DNA of 64,000 nucleotides from Pedobacter sp. B4-66 (GCF_018492665.1 NZ_JAFVME010000010.1:248001-312000), one strand, 5' to 3'; shown: positions 24,922 to 33,349, numbered from the stretch's first letter. Numbers and translations are program-made. The notes: a model not told the origin generated them from the sequence alone.

Positions 24922-25675
24922 ATACATAACAGGACTTGCTATCCTGGGTTTAATTATCTGGTCAATATTTTCGAGGATCTTCAGCGGGGAAATTCTAACA
25001 AAGGAAAATAATGTAGCTGACATCGTTAAAATTGACAACGCGCCAGCAACAATATCTACGGATAAAAAAGGTAATACTCATGCACAAAAGGAAGTAATAT
25101 ATCTTTCCAACGACGAGAAAGAACTATACCTAAGCAAGGAAATTGACAGTTTAAAATCGGTTATTGGCGTTAAGGATAATCAAATCGTAGGTCTTACCAC
25201 TGCTGTCTCTAAGTTCAAATATGAAATCAGATACCTGACTGACACCTCCAGCGCTGGAGAAAAGAAATATATTATTGATCAAAAGGATAAGTGGTTTACA
25301 GTTAGGGGTACAATACCTGGACCAGATCCTATAACCATAGAAGGTATCGATAGTATAACGGCTGCATTCATAAAAAAAGGAAATAGGTTGTTTGTCGATG
25401 TATCATCTGCAAATCCATTAATAAAGTATTATGGAGTCAGATCATTTTTGGTGCCTGATCAGGTAAAGAATGGAATAGGCATAGGTTTATCTTCAACGCT
25501 TAACTTTGATCATAAATTCAATTATGTTACCAATTATAATTTTGGAGGAATAAAATACATGCATATAGGATCTGACTGGATGTACGAAGTTGGCGCAGGT
25601 TATGAAATGTTAAACAATACCGGCATTAAAATTCAACCAACTGTAACAATAGGTGTCTATCGAAAAATATTTTAG
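24905..25675 (+). CDS. Spanin-like envelope protein: N-terminal anchor, coiled coil, C-terminal beta segment, 256 aa
   Basis: Residues about 7-25 form a transmembrane helix (ITGLAILGLIIWSIF). A periplasmic region follows with a helical segment (KELYLSKEIDSLKSVIGVKDNQ) and then beta-rich parts, ending in alternating strands that finish GVYRKIF with a terminal Phe, as outer-membrane strands do. In the position where spanins are found in Gram-negative phages, this could link inner and outer membranes in one polypeptide. The N-terminal half resembles phage proteins annotated as DUF6808. The spanin role is inference. Confidence 0.5.
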   Translation: MKELFKYITGLAILGLIIWSIFSRIFSGEILTKENNVADIVKIDNAPATISTDKKGNTHAQKEVIYLSNDEKELYLSKEIDSLKSVIGVKDNQIVGLTTAVSKFKYEIRYLTDTSSAGEKKYIIDQKDKWFTVRGTIPGPDPITIEGIDSITAAFIKKGNRLFVDVSSANPLIKYYGVRSFLVPDQVKNGIGIGLSSTLNFDHKFNYVTNYNFGGIKYMHIGSDWMYEVGAGYEMLNNTGIKIQPTVTIGVYRKIF

Positions 25676-25697
25676 CATATATTTGCAAAGTTGTTGC

Positions 25698-25732
25698 GAT
25701 TAACATCAAAGGGAGTTGCTGCCCTGTTAATC
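25698..25732. repeat. Inverted repeat downstream of the lysis genes
   Basis: GATTAACA (25698-25705) and TGTTAATC (25725-25732) are reverse complements and enclose GGG/CCC that can extend the stem. It lies just before the terminator at 25738-25760 and near the attachment site, so it may be a recombination-directionality or integrase arm site, or an RNA stem. Confidence 0.45.
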
Positions 25733-25737
25733 CGATT

Positions 25738-25760
25738 TAAGCCCGACTAGTTCGGGCTTA
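25738..25760 (+). terminator. Intrinsic terminator at the end of the lysis operon
   Basis: TAAGCCCGA (25738-25746) pairs perfectly with TCGGGCTTA (25752-25760) around a CTAGT loop and is followed by TTATTT. It would end the late transcript before the attachment site. Confidence 0.8.
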
Positions 25761-25843
25761 TTATTTAGAAATAATTTAGGATATCATTTTTAATACATCA
25801 TAAATTATTAGTAATCAATAGAATATACACAAAAGACACAAGT

Positions 25844-25886
25844 ACTGAAAATCCATGTGTCGCCGGTTCGATCCCGGCCCATACCA
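25844..25886 (+). other. Attachment site: 3' part of tRNA-Phe (GAA)
   Basis: From 25845 the sequence reads as a tRNA-Phe 3' part: anticodon loop CTGAAAA, stem TCCAT, variable GTGTC, T arm GCCGG-TTCGATC-CCGGC (25862-25878), acceptor strand CCATACC (25879-25885) and discriminator A. Upstream of the loop the sequence (AAGTA) does not continue the 5' anticodon stem expected (ATGGA), so the match starts within the anticodon loop, where tyrosine recombinases commonly cross over. The intact tRNA-Phe should be at the other prophage end. Confidence 0.85.
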
Positions 25887-25890
25887 CTTA

Positions 25891-25918
25891 AAAAGCTTCA
25901 GAGAAATCTGGAGCTTTT
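25891..25918 (+). terminator. Terminator hairpin downstream of the tRNA-Phe end
   Basis: AAAAGCTTCAGA (25891-25902) pairs with TCTGGAGCTTTT (25907-25918) with one G-T pair and a GAAA tetraloop. This is the original terminator of the tRNA gene, now left on the chromosomal side of the prophage. Confidence 0.75.
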
Positions 25919-26101
25919 CTGCTTTTAAAAGCAATTTTCGCCTCAATTCGGACTAATCGGATCACTCCCAAAACTTATGGAGCAGGAATGTAAAACTCAT
26001 TCTGACACACAAGAGAAACAAAAGCTTGATACTATAATTAATAATAAGTTTGTGAAAAATATAAGTTTGTGATAGCTTCATCACTTATTTAAATATGATA
26101 T
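25919..26101 (+). promoter_or_regulatory. Promoter region of the glycerate operon with two tandem -7 boxes
   Basis: The direct repeat ATAAGTTTGTGA (26044-26055 and 26061-26072) contains TAAGTTTG at 26045-26052 and 26062-26069, both matching TAnnTTTG, 17 bp apart. The second copy continues into an inverted ATCACTTAT. Tandem start points or a regulator site over the promoter are possible. Confidence 0.5.
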
Positions 26102-27061
26102 ATGAAAATCGTAATACTAGACGGATATACACTAAATCCCGGTGACCTGAGCTGGGACGGGTTAAAACAATTCGGGGAAGTAACCCTGTACGATCGCACC
26201 CCGGCAGATAAAGTTGTTGAACGCTCAAAAGGGGCGGATGTCATATTTACCAATAAAACACCGGTAAACGCAGAGGCATTAAACAGTCTTCCGGACTTAA
26301 AATACATTGGAGTCCTGGCTACTGGTTATAATATAGTGGATACCCGAATGGCTAGAGAAAAGGGGATAACAGTAAGTAATGTACCAGGTTATGGCACGCC
26401 ATCTGTAGTGCAACTGACCTTTGGCCTTTTACTGGAACTTTGCCTGCACGTGCAGCGCCATAGTGATGCGGTAGCCTCCGGCCGCTGGGCTTCCTCTCCT
26501 GACTTTTGTTTCTGGGATTATCCGCTGGTTGAACTGACAGGAAAAACGATGGGGATTATTGGATTTGGCCATATAGGCAGACAGGTTGCTGATGTGGCCA
26601 CTGCTTTTGGGATGAAAGTTATCGGAACAAGCCGGAACCGGACAGATCAGTCTCACCGCAGTAATTTTAAATGGGCAGAAATACCCGAACTGCTGGAACA
26701 GTCAGATGTTGTCAGTATCCATTGCCCTTTAACACCTGAAACCAAAGGGCTGATCAATAAAGAGAACTTACAGCGAATGAAAAGCAGTGCTTTTCTTTTG
26801 AATACCTCAAGGGGCCCTGTCATTATTGAAGAAGATCTTGCCGAAGCATTGAACAACAGTAAAATTGCCGGGGCGGGCCTCGATGTGCTTTCTGTTGAGC
26901 CGCCAGCAAAGGACAACCCGCTTTTTGGTGCAAAAAACTGCATCATTACACCTCACATCGCCTGGGCAACAATAGAAGCGAGAGCCAGGTTAATGGAGAT
27001 AACTATCGGCAACCTGAATGCCTATAAAAATGGGAATCCTGTAAACGTGGTGAACCTCTAA
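26102..27061 (+). CDS. D-2-hydroxyacid dehydrogenase (glycerate dehydrogenase / hydroxypyruvate reductase), 319 aa
   Basis: A D-isomer-specific 2-hydroxyacid dehydrogenase: the nucleotide-binding motif GFGHIGRQVA near residue 155, catalytic Arg in NTSRGP, Glu in LSVEPP and His in TPHIAWA. The length fits the family. It probably interconverts hydroxypyruvate and D-glycerate with NAD(P)H in the cytoplasm. The following gene, 11 bp downstream, encodes glycerate kinase, which would phosphorylate the product, so the pair feeds glycerate into glycolysis. Exact substrate is inferred from this context. Confidence 0.88.
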   Translation: MKIVILDGYTLNPGDLSWDGLKQFGEVTLYDRTPADKVVERSKGADVIFTNKTPVNAEALNSLPDLKYIGVLATGYNIVDTRMAREKGITVSNVPGYGTPSVVQLTFGLLLELCLHVQRHSDAVASGRWASSPDFCFWDYPLVELTGKTMGIIGFGHIGRQVADVATAFGMKVIGTSRNRTDQSHRSNFKWAEIPELLEQSDVVSIHCPLTPETKGLINKENLQRMKSSAFLLNTSRGPVIIEEDLAEALNNSKIAGAGLDVLSVEPPAKDNPLFGAKNCIITPHIAWATIEARARLMEITIGNLNAYKNGNPVNVVNL

Positions 27062-27072
27062 CTGAAGACATT

Positions 27073-28218
27073 ATGCATATCCTGATTTCCCCCAATGCTT
27101 TTAAACACGGTCTGAATGCCGAAGAAGCAGCATTTGCTATTGAGGAAGGTTTAATGCGAAGTAAGGCCGGTGTTACCACTGAGTGTTTCCCGGTAGCGGA
27201 TGGCGGCGATGGTACAGGAACCTTAATTATAAAAAAATGCAAAGGCACATTGTTGGATGCAGCAGTACACGATGCGCTGGGCAGACCAATAAATGCTGTA
27301 TTTGGCCTGATTGATAATGGTGCAACTGCCGTTATAGAAATGGCAGACGCATCAGGCATAAGGTTACTTAAACCAGAAGAACTTAACCCTATGCGTGCCA
27401 ATTCGTCCGGTACAGGGGAAATGATCAGAAAAGCACTTGATCAGGGGGTTGAAAAAATTGTAATCGGCATGGGTGGCTCGGCCACTGTAGACGGCGGTAC
27501 AGGCATTTTGCGTACCCTTGGTGTCCGTTTCTTAGCTGCGGACGGCAGTGAGTTAACCATTCTTCCTGAAGATCTTGGCGAGTTAGTTACTGTTGACCTT
27601 TCAGCACTGGACCAAAGAATATTGAAATGTGAAGTGATTATTTTATGCGATGTAGACAATATGCTATTAGGTGACCGGGGATCTGCAGCTGTATTCGGCC
27701 CACAAAAAGGTGCATCCCCGGATGAGGTGAAAAAATTGGACCAGGCACTTAACAAACTTTCGGCCGTAGCTTTACTCCATACAGGCAGGGATATGGCTGC
27801 GATAAAGTACGGAGGTACTGCAGGAGGAGCAGCTGCAGGCTTATATGCTTTTCTGAATGCCAGACTGGTAAATGGGATAGATCATTTTCTTTCACTTACA
27901 GATTTTAATTCGGCACTGGGGCGGGCAGATCTGGTGATTACCGGGGAAGGCAGTATTGATGAGCAAACCTTACAGGGAAAAGGGCCTTTTGGAGTAGCGA
28001 ACCATGCAAAACTTAAAGGTCTGCCTGTTGTTGCCTTCGCGGGGAAGGTGCCACTGAAACGGAGCGTAAATTTACAAGCGTATTTTGATGTATTAATGCC
28101 AATTGGAAACCAGCCCGACGATCTAGCAACCGCGTTGGCATGTACAGCAGACAACCTAACACGGACAGCCGAAACATTGGGCAATATGCTGGTCTTGATG
28201 CAAGAGAAAAGATGTTGA
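27073..28218 (+). CDS. Glycerate kinase (GlxK/GarK type), 381 aa
   Basis: The sequence fits the glycerate kinase family: ISPNAFKHGLNAEEAAFAI at the N-terminus, PVADGGDGTGTLI, then VIGMGGSATVDGGTGILRTLG and the C-terminal DLVITGEGSIDEQTLQGKGP, all strongly conserved. It transfers phosphate from ATP to D-glycerate, giving 2-phosphoglycerate in this type. In an operon with the dehydrogenase upstream. Complete length (about 380 residues). The symbol is left blank because garK and glxK cannot be separated here. Confidence 0.92.
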   Translation: MHILISPNAFKHGLNAEEAAFAIEEGLMRSKAGVTTECFPVADGGDGTGTLIIKKCKGTLLDAAVHDALGRPINAVFGLIDNGATAVIEMADASGIRLLKPEELNPMRANSSGTGEMIRKALDQGVEKIVIGMGGSATVDGGTGILRTLGVRFLAADGSELTILPEDLGELVTVDLSALDQRILKCEVIILCDVDNMLLGDRGSAAVFGPQKGASPDEVKKLDQALNKLSAVALLHTGRDMAAIKYGGTAGGAAAGLYAFLNARLVNGIDHFLSLTDFNSALGRADLVITGEGSIDEQTLQGKGPFGVANHAKLKGLPVVAFAGKVPLKRSVNLQAYFDVLMPIGNQPDDLATALACTADNLTRTAETLGNMLVLMQEKRC

Positions 28219-28358
28219 TATAAAAGGCATCAGGAACTGATCATGTTTTGCTTTTGGTCGACTATCACTTACCCCCATCATTTTATTTTGTTATGTTATG
28301 TTTTTAATCTTACTATTCTGGTAACTTAGTAGCACCATATACTTATCAAATTAACTTT

Positions 28359-28721
28359 ATGAGACTCTCATTCAAACTGGCAGCACTATTCTTCCTTTTT
28401 AGTTTATTATCCTGCGGTAAGAAAGATACACCGATCAAAGAAGTGCCACCCGAGCTGGAAACATTTAAAGCGCTTTCTAATTTTACACCGACATCTGCTA
28501 AAACTGGAACTGAACTAACCATAACGGGCGCAGGCTTTGGGAGCGACATAAATAAAGTCAGTATTCAATTTGCGGATGGCGCGACCATTAAGCCTAAATC
28601 GGTTGCTAATGATAAAATGATTGTGATTATCCCCACTTCTGCTATTAGCGGAAAAATTAAAGTGAGTATTGGCAATAACTCATCCTGGATGACAAGCCAG
28701 CAATCTTTTACATTGCTTTAA
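28359..28721 (+). CDS. IPT/TIG-domain lipoprotein, 120 aa
   Basis: A lipoprotein signal (MRLSFKLAALFFLFSLLSCG) with Cys20 is followed by one IPT/TIG Ig-like domain: NFTPTSAKTGTELTITGAGFG then VSIQFADG and the last strands to QSFTLL. In Bacteroidota such short TIG lipoproteins occur at the cell surface, often near polysaccharide uptake genes, but none is next to it here. Function unknown. Confidence 0.75.
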   Translation: MRLSFKLAALFFLFSLLSCGKKDTPIKEVPPELETFKALSNFTPTSAKTGTELTITGAGFGSDINKVSIQFADGATIKPKSVANDKMIVIIPTSAISGKIKVSIGNNSSWMTSQQSFTLL

Positions 28722-28768
28722 ACAGAGTATCCAGAGCTTTAAATCTATCTCCAAATACTAAACAATTG

Positions 28769-30412
28769 TTAATTTACGATCAGCTCAATCTTATAAAGCA
28801 ACCGCTTATCATATCCTAAACACTTTACTAAATATTTCCCTTTCCCAATTTTAATTGGAAACATATTTTTTTTAGTGGGTATTATTTTAACAAAAATGGG
28901 CGTTACTGTAGAATCTACAAGATAATTTGCATGGCTATAAATAGAAAAAGCAGCTACGCTGTCCTTATCAGAAGATAAATCTGGCATATTTATGTTAATA
29001 TTTTTAACCTCTCCAGTTGCAGGAAAACCTATTGGTTTGTTTTGCATATTTATCTTATTCCAGATTACCAGATCAGTTCCGGTCTTTAAATCTTCACCTG
29101 AGTAAAGGAAAACATCGTCCTTGTTATTTGTCTCCAAATTCTTACAAGAACTTGCCATCAATGTAGTCTGATCAATTGTAAGTGGATCTATTCCGGTCAT
29201 CTCCTTAAAAAAAGCAGCCATTTTTTTGGGAGTTGAGTTTTCTTGAATATGACCATACCCCGCCAACACAACAACCCTGGAATCTTTATTTAATTTAAGC
29301 GACTGATCTACAATATTCTGTACCTGTACCTGTTCTCGGTCGTCTGAATCGGTATCATACCCAATAATTTTAAATCCAATCGCCCTGGCTTTACAGACTA
29401 GGTTTGAAAACACAGGATCCCGAATATAAATGCCATCATTAAAACTAACGAATCCATTCTTCATCACTGTTGATGTATCACCAAGACCTTCGAGCGCCAA
29501 ATAAGTAAAACCTTGTTTATAAAGTCTATCCAAAAGCTCACCAAGAAAATAAGCATGCTGAGGGACGTGGTGAGCAGTATTAAACATCACGACTTGCTTG
29601 TTAACTGTTTGACTAAGTATCCTTGCTGCCGCGGGCGCCAAATCCTTAGCATCTAGATTTTCTTTTTTAATACCCATAAAAGCCTCTGATGCTTTATTTG
29701 CAAGATCAAGATCCCCACAAAACGAATAATACGTTGCTAATGCCTGATCTGTGAAATTGCTCACGCCATAATTACCTCGCCTTTCAATCAACTTAAAAGG
29801 CGTCAAATAGCCATGTTCGCTAAACAAATTTTCTGCATCCTCAAAAACATTTAATACAGAAGTCATGCTTTGCCCTTCCTTTATCCGTAGCGCGGTATTT
29901 ACCATGATAGTATGAAAACCTGCATCAGCATGTTCCTGTCCGGATTCTCCATATTCAATAATCGATAGAAATCTGTTCTGATCTATGCGAATTAACCCCT
30001 CATAAGCATCCCGATTTTTATACTTTATCGTTTTCATCAGATAAAAACTCTCGCGATCCACAACATTTTTGTATTCACTATAATTAATGTTTTTTGAATT
30101 CCGAACTAGACCGACAATGCTATAGGTCTTCGGTATACCGGAAAACAGAATAATATCTGATTTACCGATGTTGAGTTTTTTAAGTACTTCCCGGCAAAAA
30201 GGCGTTAGCTTAGGCCGTGAGACTCCGATATCTGAGCTAACAAAAGCTAATTCCATATCACCATAAAGTACTGCACCAACCTTTATGCTGTCATTAAAGT
30301 AGTAATTACGATATCTCTGTTCAACTCTCCCACCTTTACTAAACGTGTAAGAGCGACATCCGTATTGAACAAAAATGATGACCATTAGAAAAACACCAGA
30401 TAGTTTAAGCAT
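28769..30412 (-). CDS. Lipoprotein with ChaN/EreA-like domain, 547 aa
   Basis: The N-terminus is signal-like with a possible lipobox (VQYGC, Cys19). Residues about 270-400 resemble the ChaN/erythromycin-esterase/TraB-like fold: MFNTAHHVPQHAYFLGELL with two adjacent His, then YLALEGLGD with Glu, and later VVVLAGYGHIQE with another His. These residues form the metal- or haem-binding or catalytic site in related families. The N-terminal 250 residues and a C-terminal beta domain (about 470-547) are not recognised. Probably envelope-located. The domain call is moderate, activity unknown. Confidence 0.5.
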   Translation of the reverse strand: MLKLSGVFLMVIIFVQYGCRSYTFSKGGRVEQRYRNYYFNDSIKVGAVLYGDMELAFVSSDIGVSRPKLTPFCREVLKKLNIGKSDIILFSGIPKTYSIVGLVRNSKNINYSEYKNVVDRESFYLMKTIKYKNRDAYEGLIRIDQNRFLSIIEYGESGQEHADAGFHTIMVNTALRIKEGQSMTSVLNVFEDAENLFSEHGYLTPFKLIERRGNYGVSNFTDQALATYYSFCGDLDLANKASEAFMGIKKENLDAKDLAPAAARILSQTVNKQVVMFNTAHHVPQHAYFLGELLDRLYKQGFTYLALEGLGDTSTVMKNGFVSFNDGIYIRDPVFSNLVCKARAIGFKIIGYDTDSDDREQVQVQNIVDQSLKLNKDSRVVVLAGYGHIQENSTPKKMAAFFKEMTGIDPLTIDQTTLMASSCKNLETNNKDDVFLYSGEDLKTGTDLVIWNKINMQNKPIGFPATGEVKNININMPDLSSDKDSVAAFSIYSHANYLVDSTVTPIFVKIIPTKKNMFPIKIGKGKYLVKCLGYDKRLLYKIELIVN

Positions 30413-30625
30413 AAGTCATGTTAATTTAGAGTGATCCCTTTTGCTGTTCATTCCACACGCTTTTGCTCGGCTCCTTATTATTCGTTTAACACCAGCTAAC
30501 TAAAAATACCTGATTTATAAGCGTTTTCCAAAATTATCTTATGCTGTTCACAACTTGGCGCTCAAAAAAACAATTTTCCAACGAAACCGAGAAAAGAATT
30601 ATCTTTCTAACACTAATTAAAACCG

Positions 30626-31786
30626 CTATTCTTCAAAAAGCTCCTTTAATTTAATTTCGAGCTCGGCACCTCTCAAATTACTTGCCACAACCTTCCCTTT
30701 ATCGTCAACCAAATAATTGGAAGGAATTGCTTTAATATTCAATTCTTTGGAAATCGTTTTTTTCGGATCTTTTAGGTTTACAAACTTTTGCATCTTATCT
30801 AGTTCAACTACAGCTTTCCACACCTTATCATCACCCTCTTTATCGGTTGAAATGGTTATTATTTTAAAGCCCAAAGGACTATACCTGTCAAAAGCCTCTC
30901 TCAAATTAGGCGTTTCTGCCCTACATGGCACACACCATGTAGCCCAAAAATCTATCAATGTGTACTTCCCAAAAGCATCGGAACCTTTAATTAGCTCATC
31001 GTTGACATTACTTAAGGAAAAATCATACATCACGTCATTTTTATTAAGCTTAGGCGGTGTAGGATAAATGGTCTTACTCACTTTCTCCATTTGAGCAATT
31101 GATTTATTTATCTGCTTACCGCCCCCAGAATTTCTTAGTTTTTCTGAAAACATATTAAAGTATTCTCTTAACTCCCTTGGAGAATACCCTCCTATTAAAG
31201 GGGAAAACCTAAAATGACTAAGTGCTACCACAGAACTCGTATTCTTCAAAATGGATGCCAGATTGGCGCTATCGGTCATTTTCATATAACGTAGTCTAAC
31301 AATTCTCTTATCCAGTTTTTTCAATTCTTCTCCAATATCCGCTTTATCGATAAGCGCCTGAATACTATCAGCTTGTTTTTCGTAAAACTTATTTCTCGCT
31401 ACAAAAGTATTTTCAAATTCATTTAGAGGCCCTCCAGACACTGAGTATTTTAAACTACCTGAATTAAACACTACTTCCACATTTGGCTCAAAGTAAATGA
31501 CACGAGATAGGCTAATATCTGCACCTGTAACTGTATCTGCGTTGGCACAATAAACGTAACATAAAGGCCAATGACCTATAGAATCGGTTTCTCTATAGAT
31601 TCCGGAAAAGCTAAATTCTTGATTTTTTATTGGCACTTTACCCAACAATTTCATTTGGCGATCAAAAAACAAGGCATTCTTAACAGCGTACTTGCCCACA
31701 ACTTTACCTTTAATTGTATAGGCCTGATCTTGAGAAATAGCATCTGATGCTATTATCAGCAAGATGAATAAGTAAAAATATTTCAT
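30626..31786 (-). CDS. TlpA-like thioredoxin-fold protein with DUF4369-like N-terminus, 386 aa
   Basis: A signal peptide (about 1-18) is followed by a beta-rich DUF4369-like region and a helical linker, then a TlpA/ResA thioredoxin domain at about 250-385 with the active site WATWCVPCRAETP (CVPC) and cis-Pro segment KAIPSNYLVDDKG. It acts as a periplasmic thiol-disulfide oxidoreductase. This domain order is very common in Bacteroidota. It stands alone, with about 200-bp gaps on both sides. Confidence 0.9.
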   Translation of the reverse strand: MKYFYLFILLIIASDAISQDQAYTIKGKVVGKYAVKNALFFDRQMKLLGKVPIKNQEFSFSGIYRETDSIGHWPLCYVYCANADTVTGADISLSRVIYFEPNVEVVFNSGSLKYSVSGGPLNEFENTFVARNKFYEKQADSIQALIDKADIGEELKKLDKRIVRLRYMKMTDSANLASILKNTSSVVALSHFRFSPLIGGYSPRELREYFNMFSEKLRNSGGGKQINKSIAQMEKVSKTIYPTPPKLNKNDVMYDFSLSNVNDELIKGSDAFGKYTLIDFWATWCVPCRAETPNLREAFDRYSPLGFKIITISTDKEGDDKVWKAVVELDKMQKFVNLKDPKKTISKELNIKAIPSNYLVDDKGKVVASNLRGAELEIKLKELFEE

Positions 31787-31944
31787 AATCCGTTGCTCCT
31801 AATAAAATTTTGTAAATGATCTTTTTTCAAGAACTAAAAGCTTAGTACTAACTTAAAACTATTTATTTAGTTTTCAAAGTATTCCTAAAAATTTACAATC
31901 CAACACTGAAAAATCTTTATTTTACAAAAATTAACACTTCATTT

Positions 31945-31974
31945 TTTGTGAATTGCTGTAAATCTCTAGTTTTG
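31945..31974 (+). promoter_or_regulatory. Promoter with good -33 and -7 boxes
   Basis: TTTG at 31945-31948 and TAGTTTTG at 31967-31974 are separated by 18 bp, the best match to the Bacteroidota consensus in this window. The -7 box ends five bases before the ATG at 31980, which predicts an almost leaderless mRNA. Confidence 0.6.
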
Positions 31975-31979
31975 TATCT

Positions 31980-32225
31980 ATGAACGCGTATAAAAAAGAA
32001 TGGATCGATTTGCTTTTGAGACAAAACTATCCAGGTTGGCTAATTGCCGACGATCGGAATCACATTTTTATAAATATTCCTGAAGATCAGGATTTAGAAG
32101 CTGTAATGGTCGATTTCAAGAAAAAAATCCGTTCATTATCCCTAAAAATTAAAGCCAAACCCGATAAATTGGGCTTCTTTATTGGAAACAGTAAAGACAG
32201 TAGGTTTTATGAGTTAAACGCTTAA
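31980..32225 (+). CDS. Hypothetical protein, 81 aa
   Basis: A small charged cytoplasmic protein (MNAYKKEWID) with alpha-beta character (GWLIADDRNHIFINIPED, then a basic helix). Its own promoter lies directly in front and a terminator behind, so it is an independent gene. No family recognised. Confidence 0.6.
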   Translation: MNAYKKEWIDLLLRQNYPGWLIADDRNHIFINIPEDQDLEAVMVDFKKKIRSLSLKIKAKPDKLGFFIGNSKDSRFYELNA

Positions 32226-32241
32226 CATTTCGCGTTTTTTT
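32216..32241 (+). terminator. Intrinsic terminator after the 81-aa gene
   Basis: AAACGC (32216-32221) pairs with GCGTTT (32232-32237), followed by TTTT. The short stem overlaps the end of the coding region. Confidence 0.5.
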
Positions 32242-32587
32242 GGGCTTCTTAAAGGACTCTTATCCATATTTTGCTGGATTCTTACTCGTATTAGTCCTTA
32301 AAGCGCGCCTCATTTGCACATCATTAGTCTCTGGGCGAACGAGAGTCCTAAACAAGTACAAGACGCGACTAAATTATAGAGTTAACCCGAATCTTTGTTA
32401 GGATTCTGTTCAAGTCTAAAGATTAGAGAAGATTGTTTTTATAAGCCGTAATTTCGGCGCACAAATTTTTCGCAGCTGGCCAACTTTTGATCTCCTGAAA
32501 ACTAGATATTATTTCAGAATAATAGTCAATATACGGATTTAAAATTAAAAAACACAAAACACTCAATCCCTCCCTATATTTACAAGC
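32242..32587. other. Intergenic region without a convincing gene
   Basis: About 350 bp before the SMUG2-type gene. A minus-strand frame of 68 codons overlaps it and the start of the next gene, but has no support. Near the end TATATTTA (just before 32588) resembles a degenerate -7 box. Confidence 0.4.
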
Positions 32588-33280
32588 ATGACAACTTTTG
32601 CCGACAGGATTATCGAATTTAATAAGCAATTGGATTTTAGTGGTTCCCTTCCAAACAACATCAGAATAATGAATCCTTACAAGGAAAATCCACTGGCACT
32701 GGCCTGTTCATCTACCTTTTACAAAAAATATTATAACGATAACGAACCAAGACACCTTATTTTAGGCATCAATCCTGGCCGTTTTGGCTCAGCCATGACG
32801 GGCGTTTCATTTACAGACCCTAAAAGAATGGTTGGCAAATGCGACATTCCATTTTCAGGGCAGATGACACATGAACCTTCATCAGAATACATCTATGAAA
32901 TGATTGCCGCTTACGGAGGTATTAAAGAGTTTTACAGCAAATTCTACATCCATTCTGTGTGCCCACTGGGATTCACTATTAAAAGCGCAAAAAGCAAAGA
33001 AGTCAATTACAATTATTACGATAATCCTGAACTTTTAAAAGCAGCTTACCCTTTTATAATCCAAAATCTGGAGAAACAAATCGCAATTGGCTTCGAAACT
33101 GACATTTGTTTTTGTTTTGGAACAGGAAAAAATGAAACATTTTTAAGAAAACTCAACAACGAAAAACAATACTTTAAAGAGATCATTGCATTGGAACACC
33201 CCAGATACATAATGCAATACAAATCAAAAAACAAATCTGACTACATCAAAAAGTACCTTAATGCATTCGAAAAATTCTAA
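32588..33280 (+). CDS. SMUG2-like uracil-DNA glycosylase family protein (DUF4918), 230 aa
   Basis: The uracil-DNA glycosylase fold of the SMUG2 group is recognisable: LILGINPGRFGSAMTGVSFTDP is motif I (GINPGxxG), and LEHPRYIMQY near the end is the HPR motif that enters the DNA. FYIHSVCPLGF and DICFCFGTGKN are also typical. It likely removes uracil or related damaged bases. Complete length. Single gene. Confidence 0.85.
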   Translation: MTTFADRIIEFNKQLDFSGSLPNNIRIMNPYKENPLALACSSTFYKKYYNDNEPRHLILGINPGRFGSAMTGVSFTDPKRMVGKCDIPFSGQMTHEPSSEYIYEMIAAYGGIKEFYSKFYIHSVCPLGFTIKSAKSKEVNYNYYDNPELLKAAYPFIIQNLEKQIAIGFETDICFCFGTGKNETFLRKLNNEKQYFKEIIALEHPRYIMQYKSKNKSDYIKKYLNAFEKF

Positions 33281-33349
33281 TTTTATGCATGCATAGCAAT
33301 TTGTTTTGGCAGATTTATTTTTAACTTAGCAACACTAATAGAAAATCAA

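Larger units (their letters stand above)
1..25886. mobile_element. Prophage, siphovirus-like, right part (left end outside window)
   Basis: A continuous block of phage genes: leftward small early/accessory genes, a divergent control region, a rightward head-tail-lysis operon, and a tRNA-Phe 3' fragment at the right boundary. The tail tube, the long tape measure and the absence of any sheath gene suggest a long non-contractile tail. Integrase, terminase, portal and head protease are not visible here, so the element must extend left. Immediately right of the tRNA fragment the genes become ordinary metabolic ones. The right boundary is firm; the left boundary is unknown. Confidence 0.92.

Noticed and set aside
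25844..25886. A complete tRNA gene at this place
   Set aside because: Only the 3' part is present; the D arm, 5' acceptor strand and 5' anticodon stem are missing upstream.
26653..27755. Several long minus-strand frames opposite the glycerate genes
   Set aside because: The GC-richer codons of these two genes leave the opposite frames open by chance; the plus-strand proteins are full-length known families.
30717..31067. Plus-strand frame of 116 codons within the TlpA-like gene
   Set aside because: It lies fully inside a clear conserved gene on the opposite strand; composition reflects the complement of that gene.
32423..32629. Minus-strand open frame of 68 codons before the SMUG2-type gene
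   Set aside because: It overlaps the start of a clear gene on the other strand, has no ribosome binding site or promoter that I can see, and no recognisable family.
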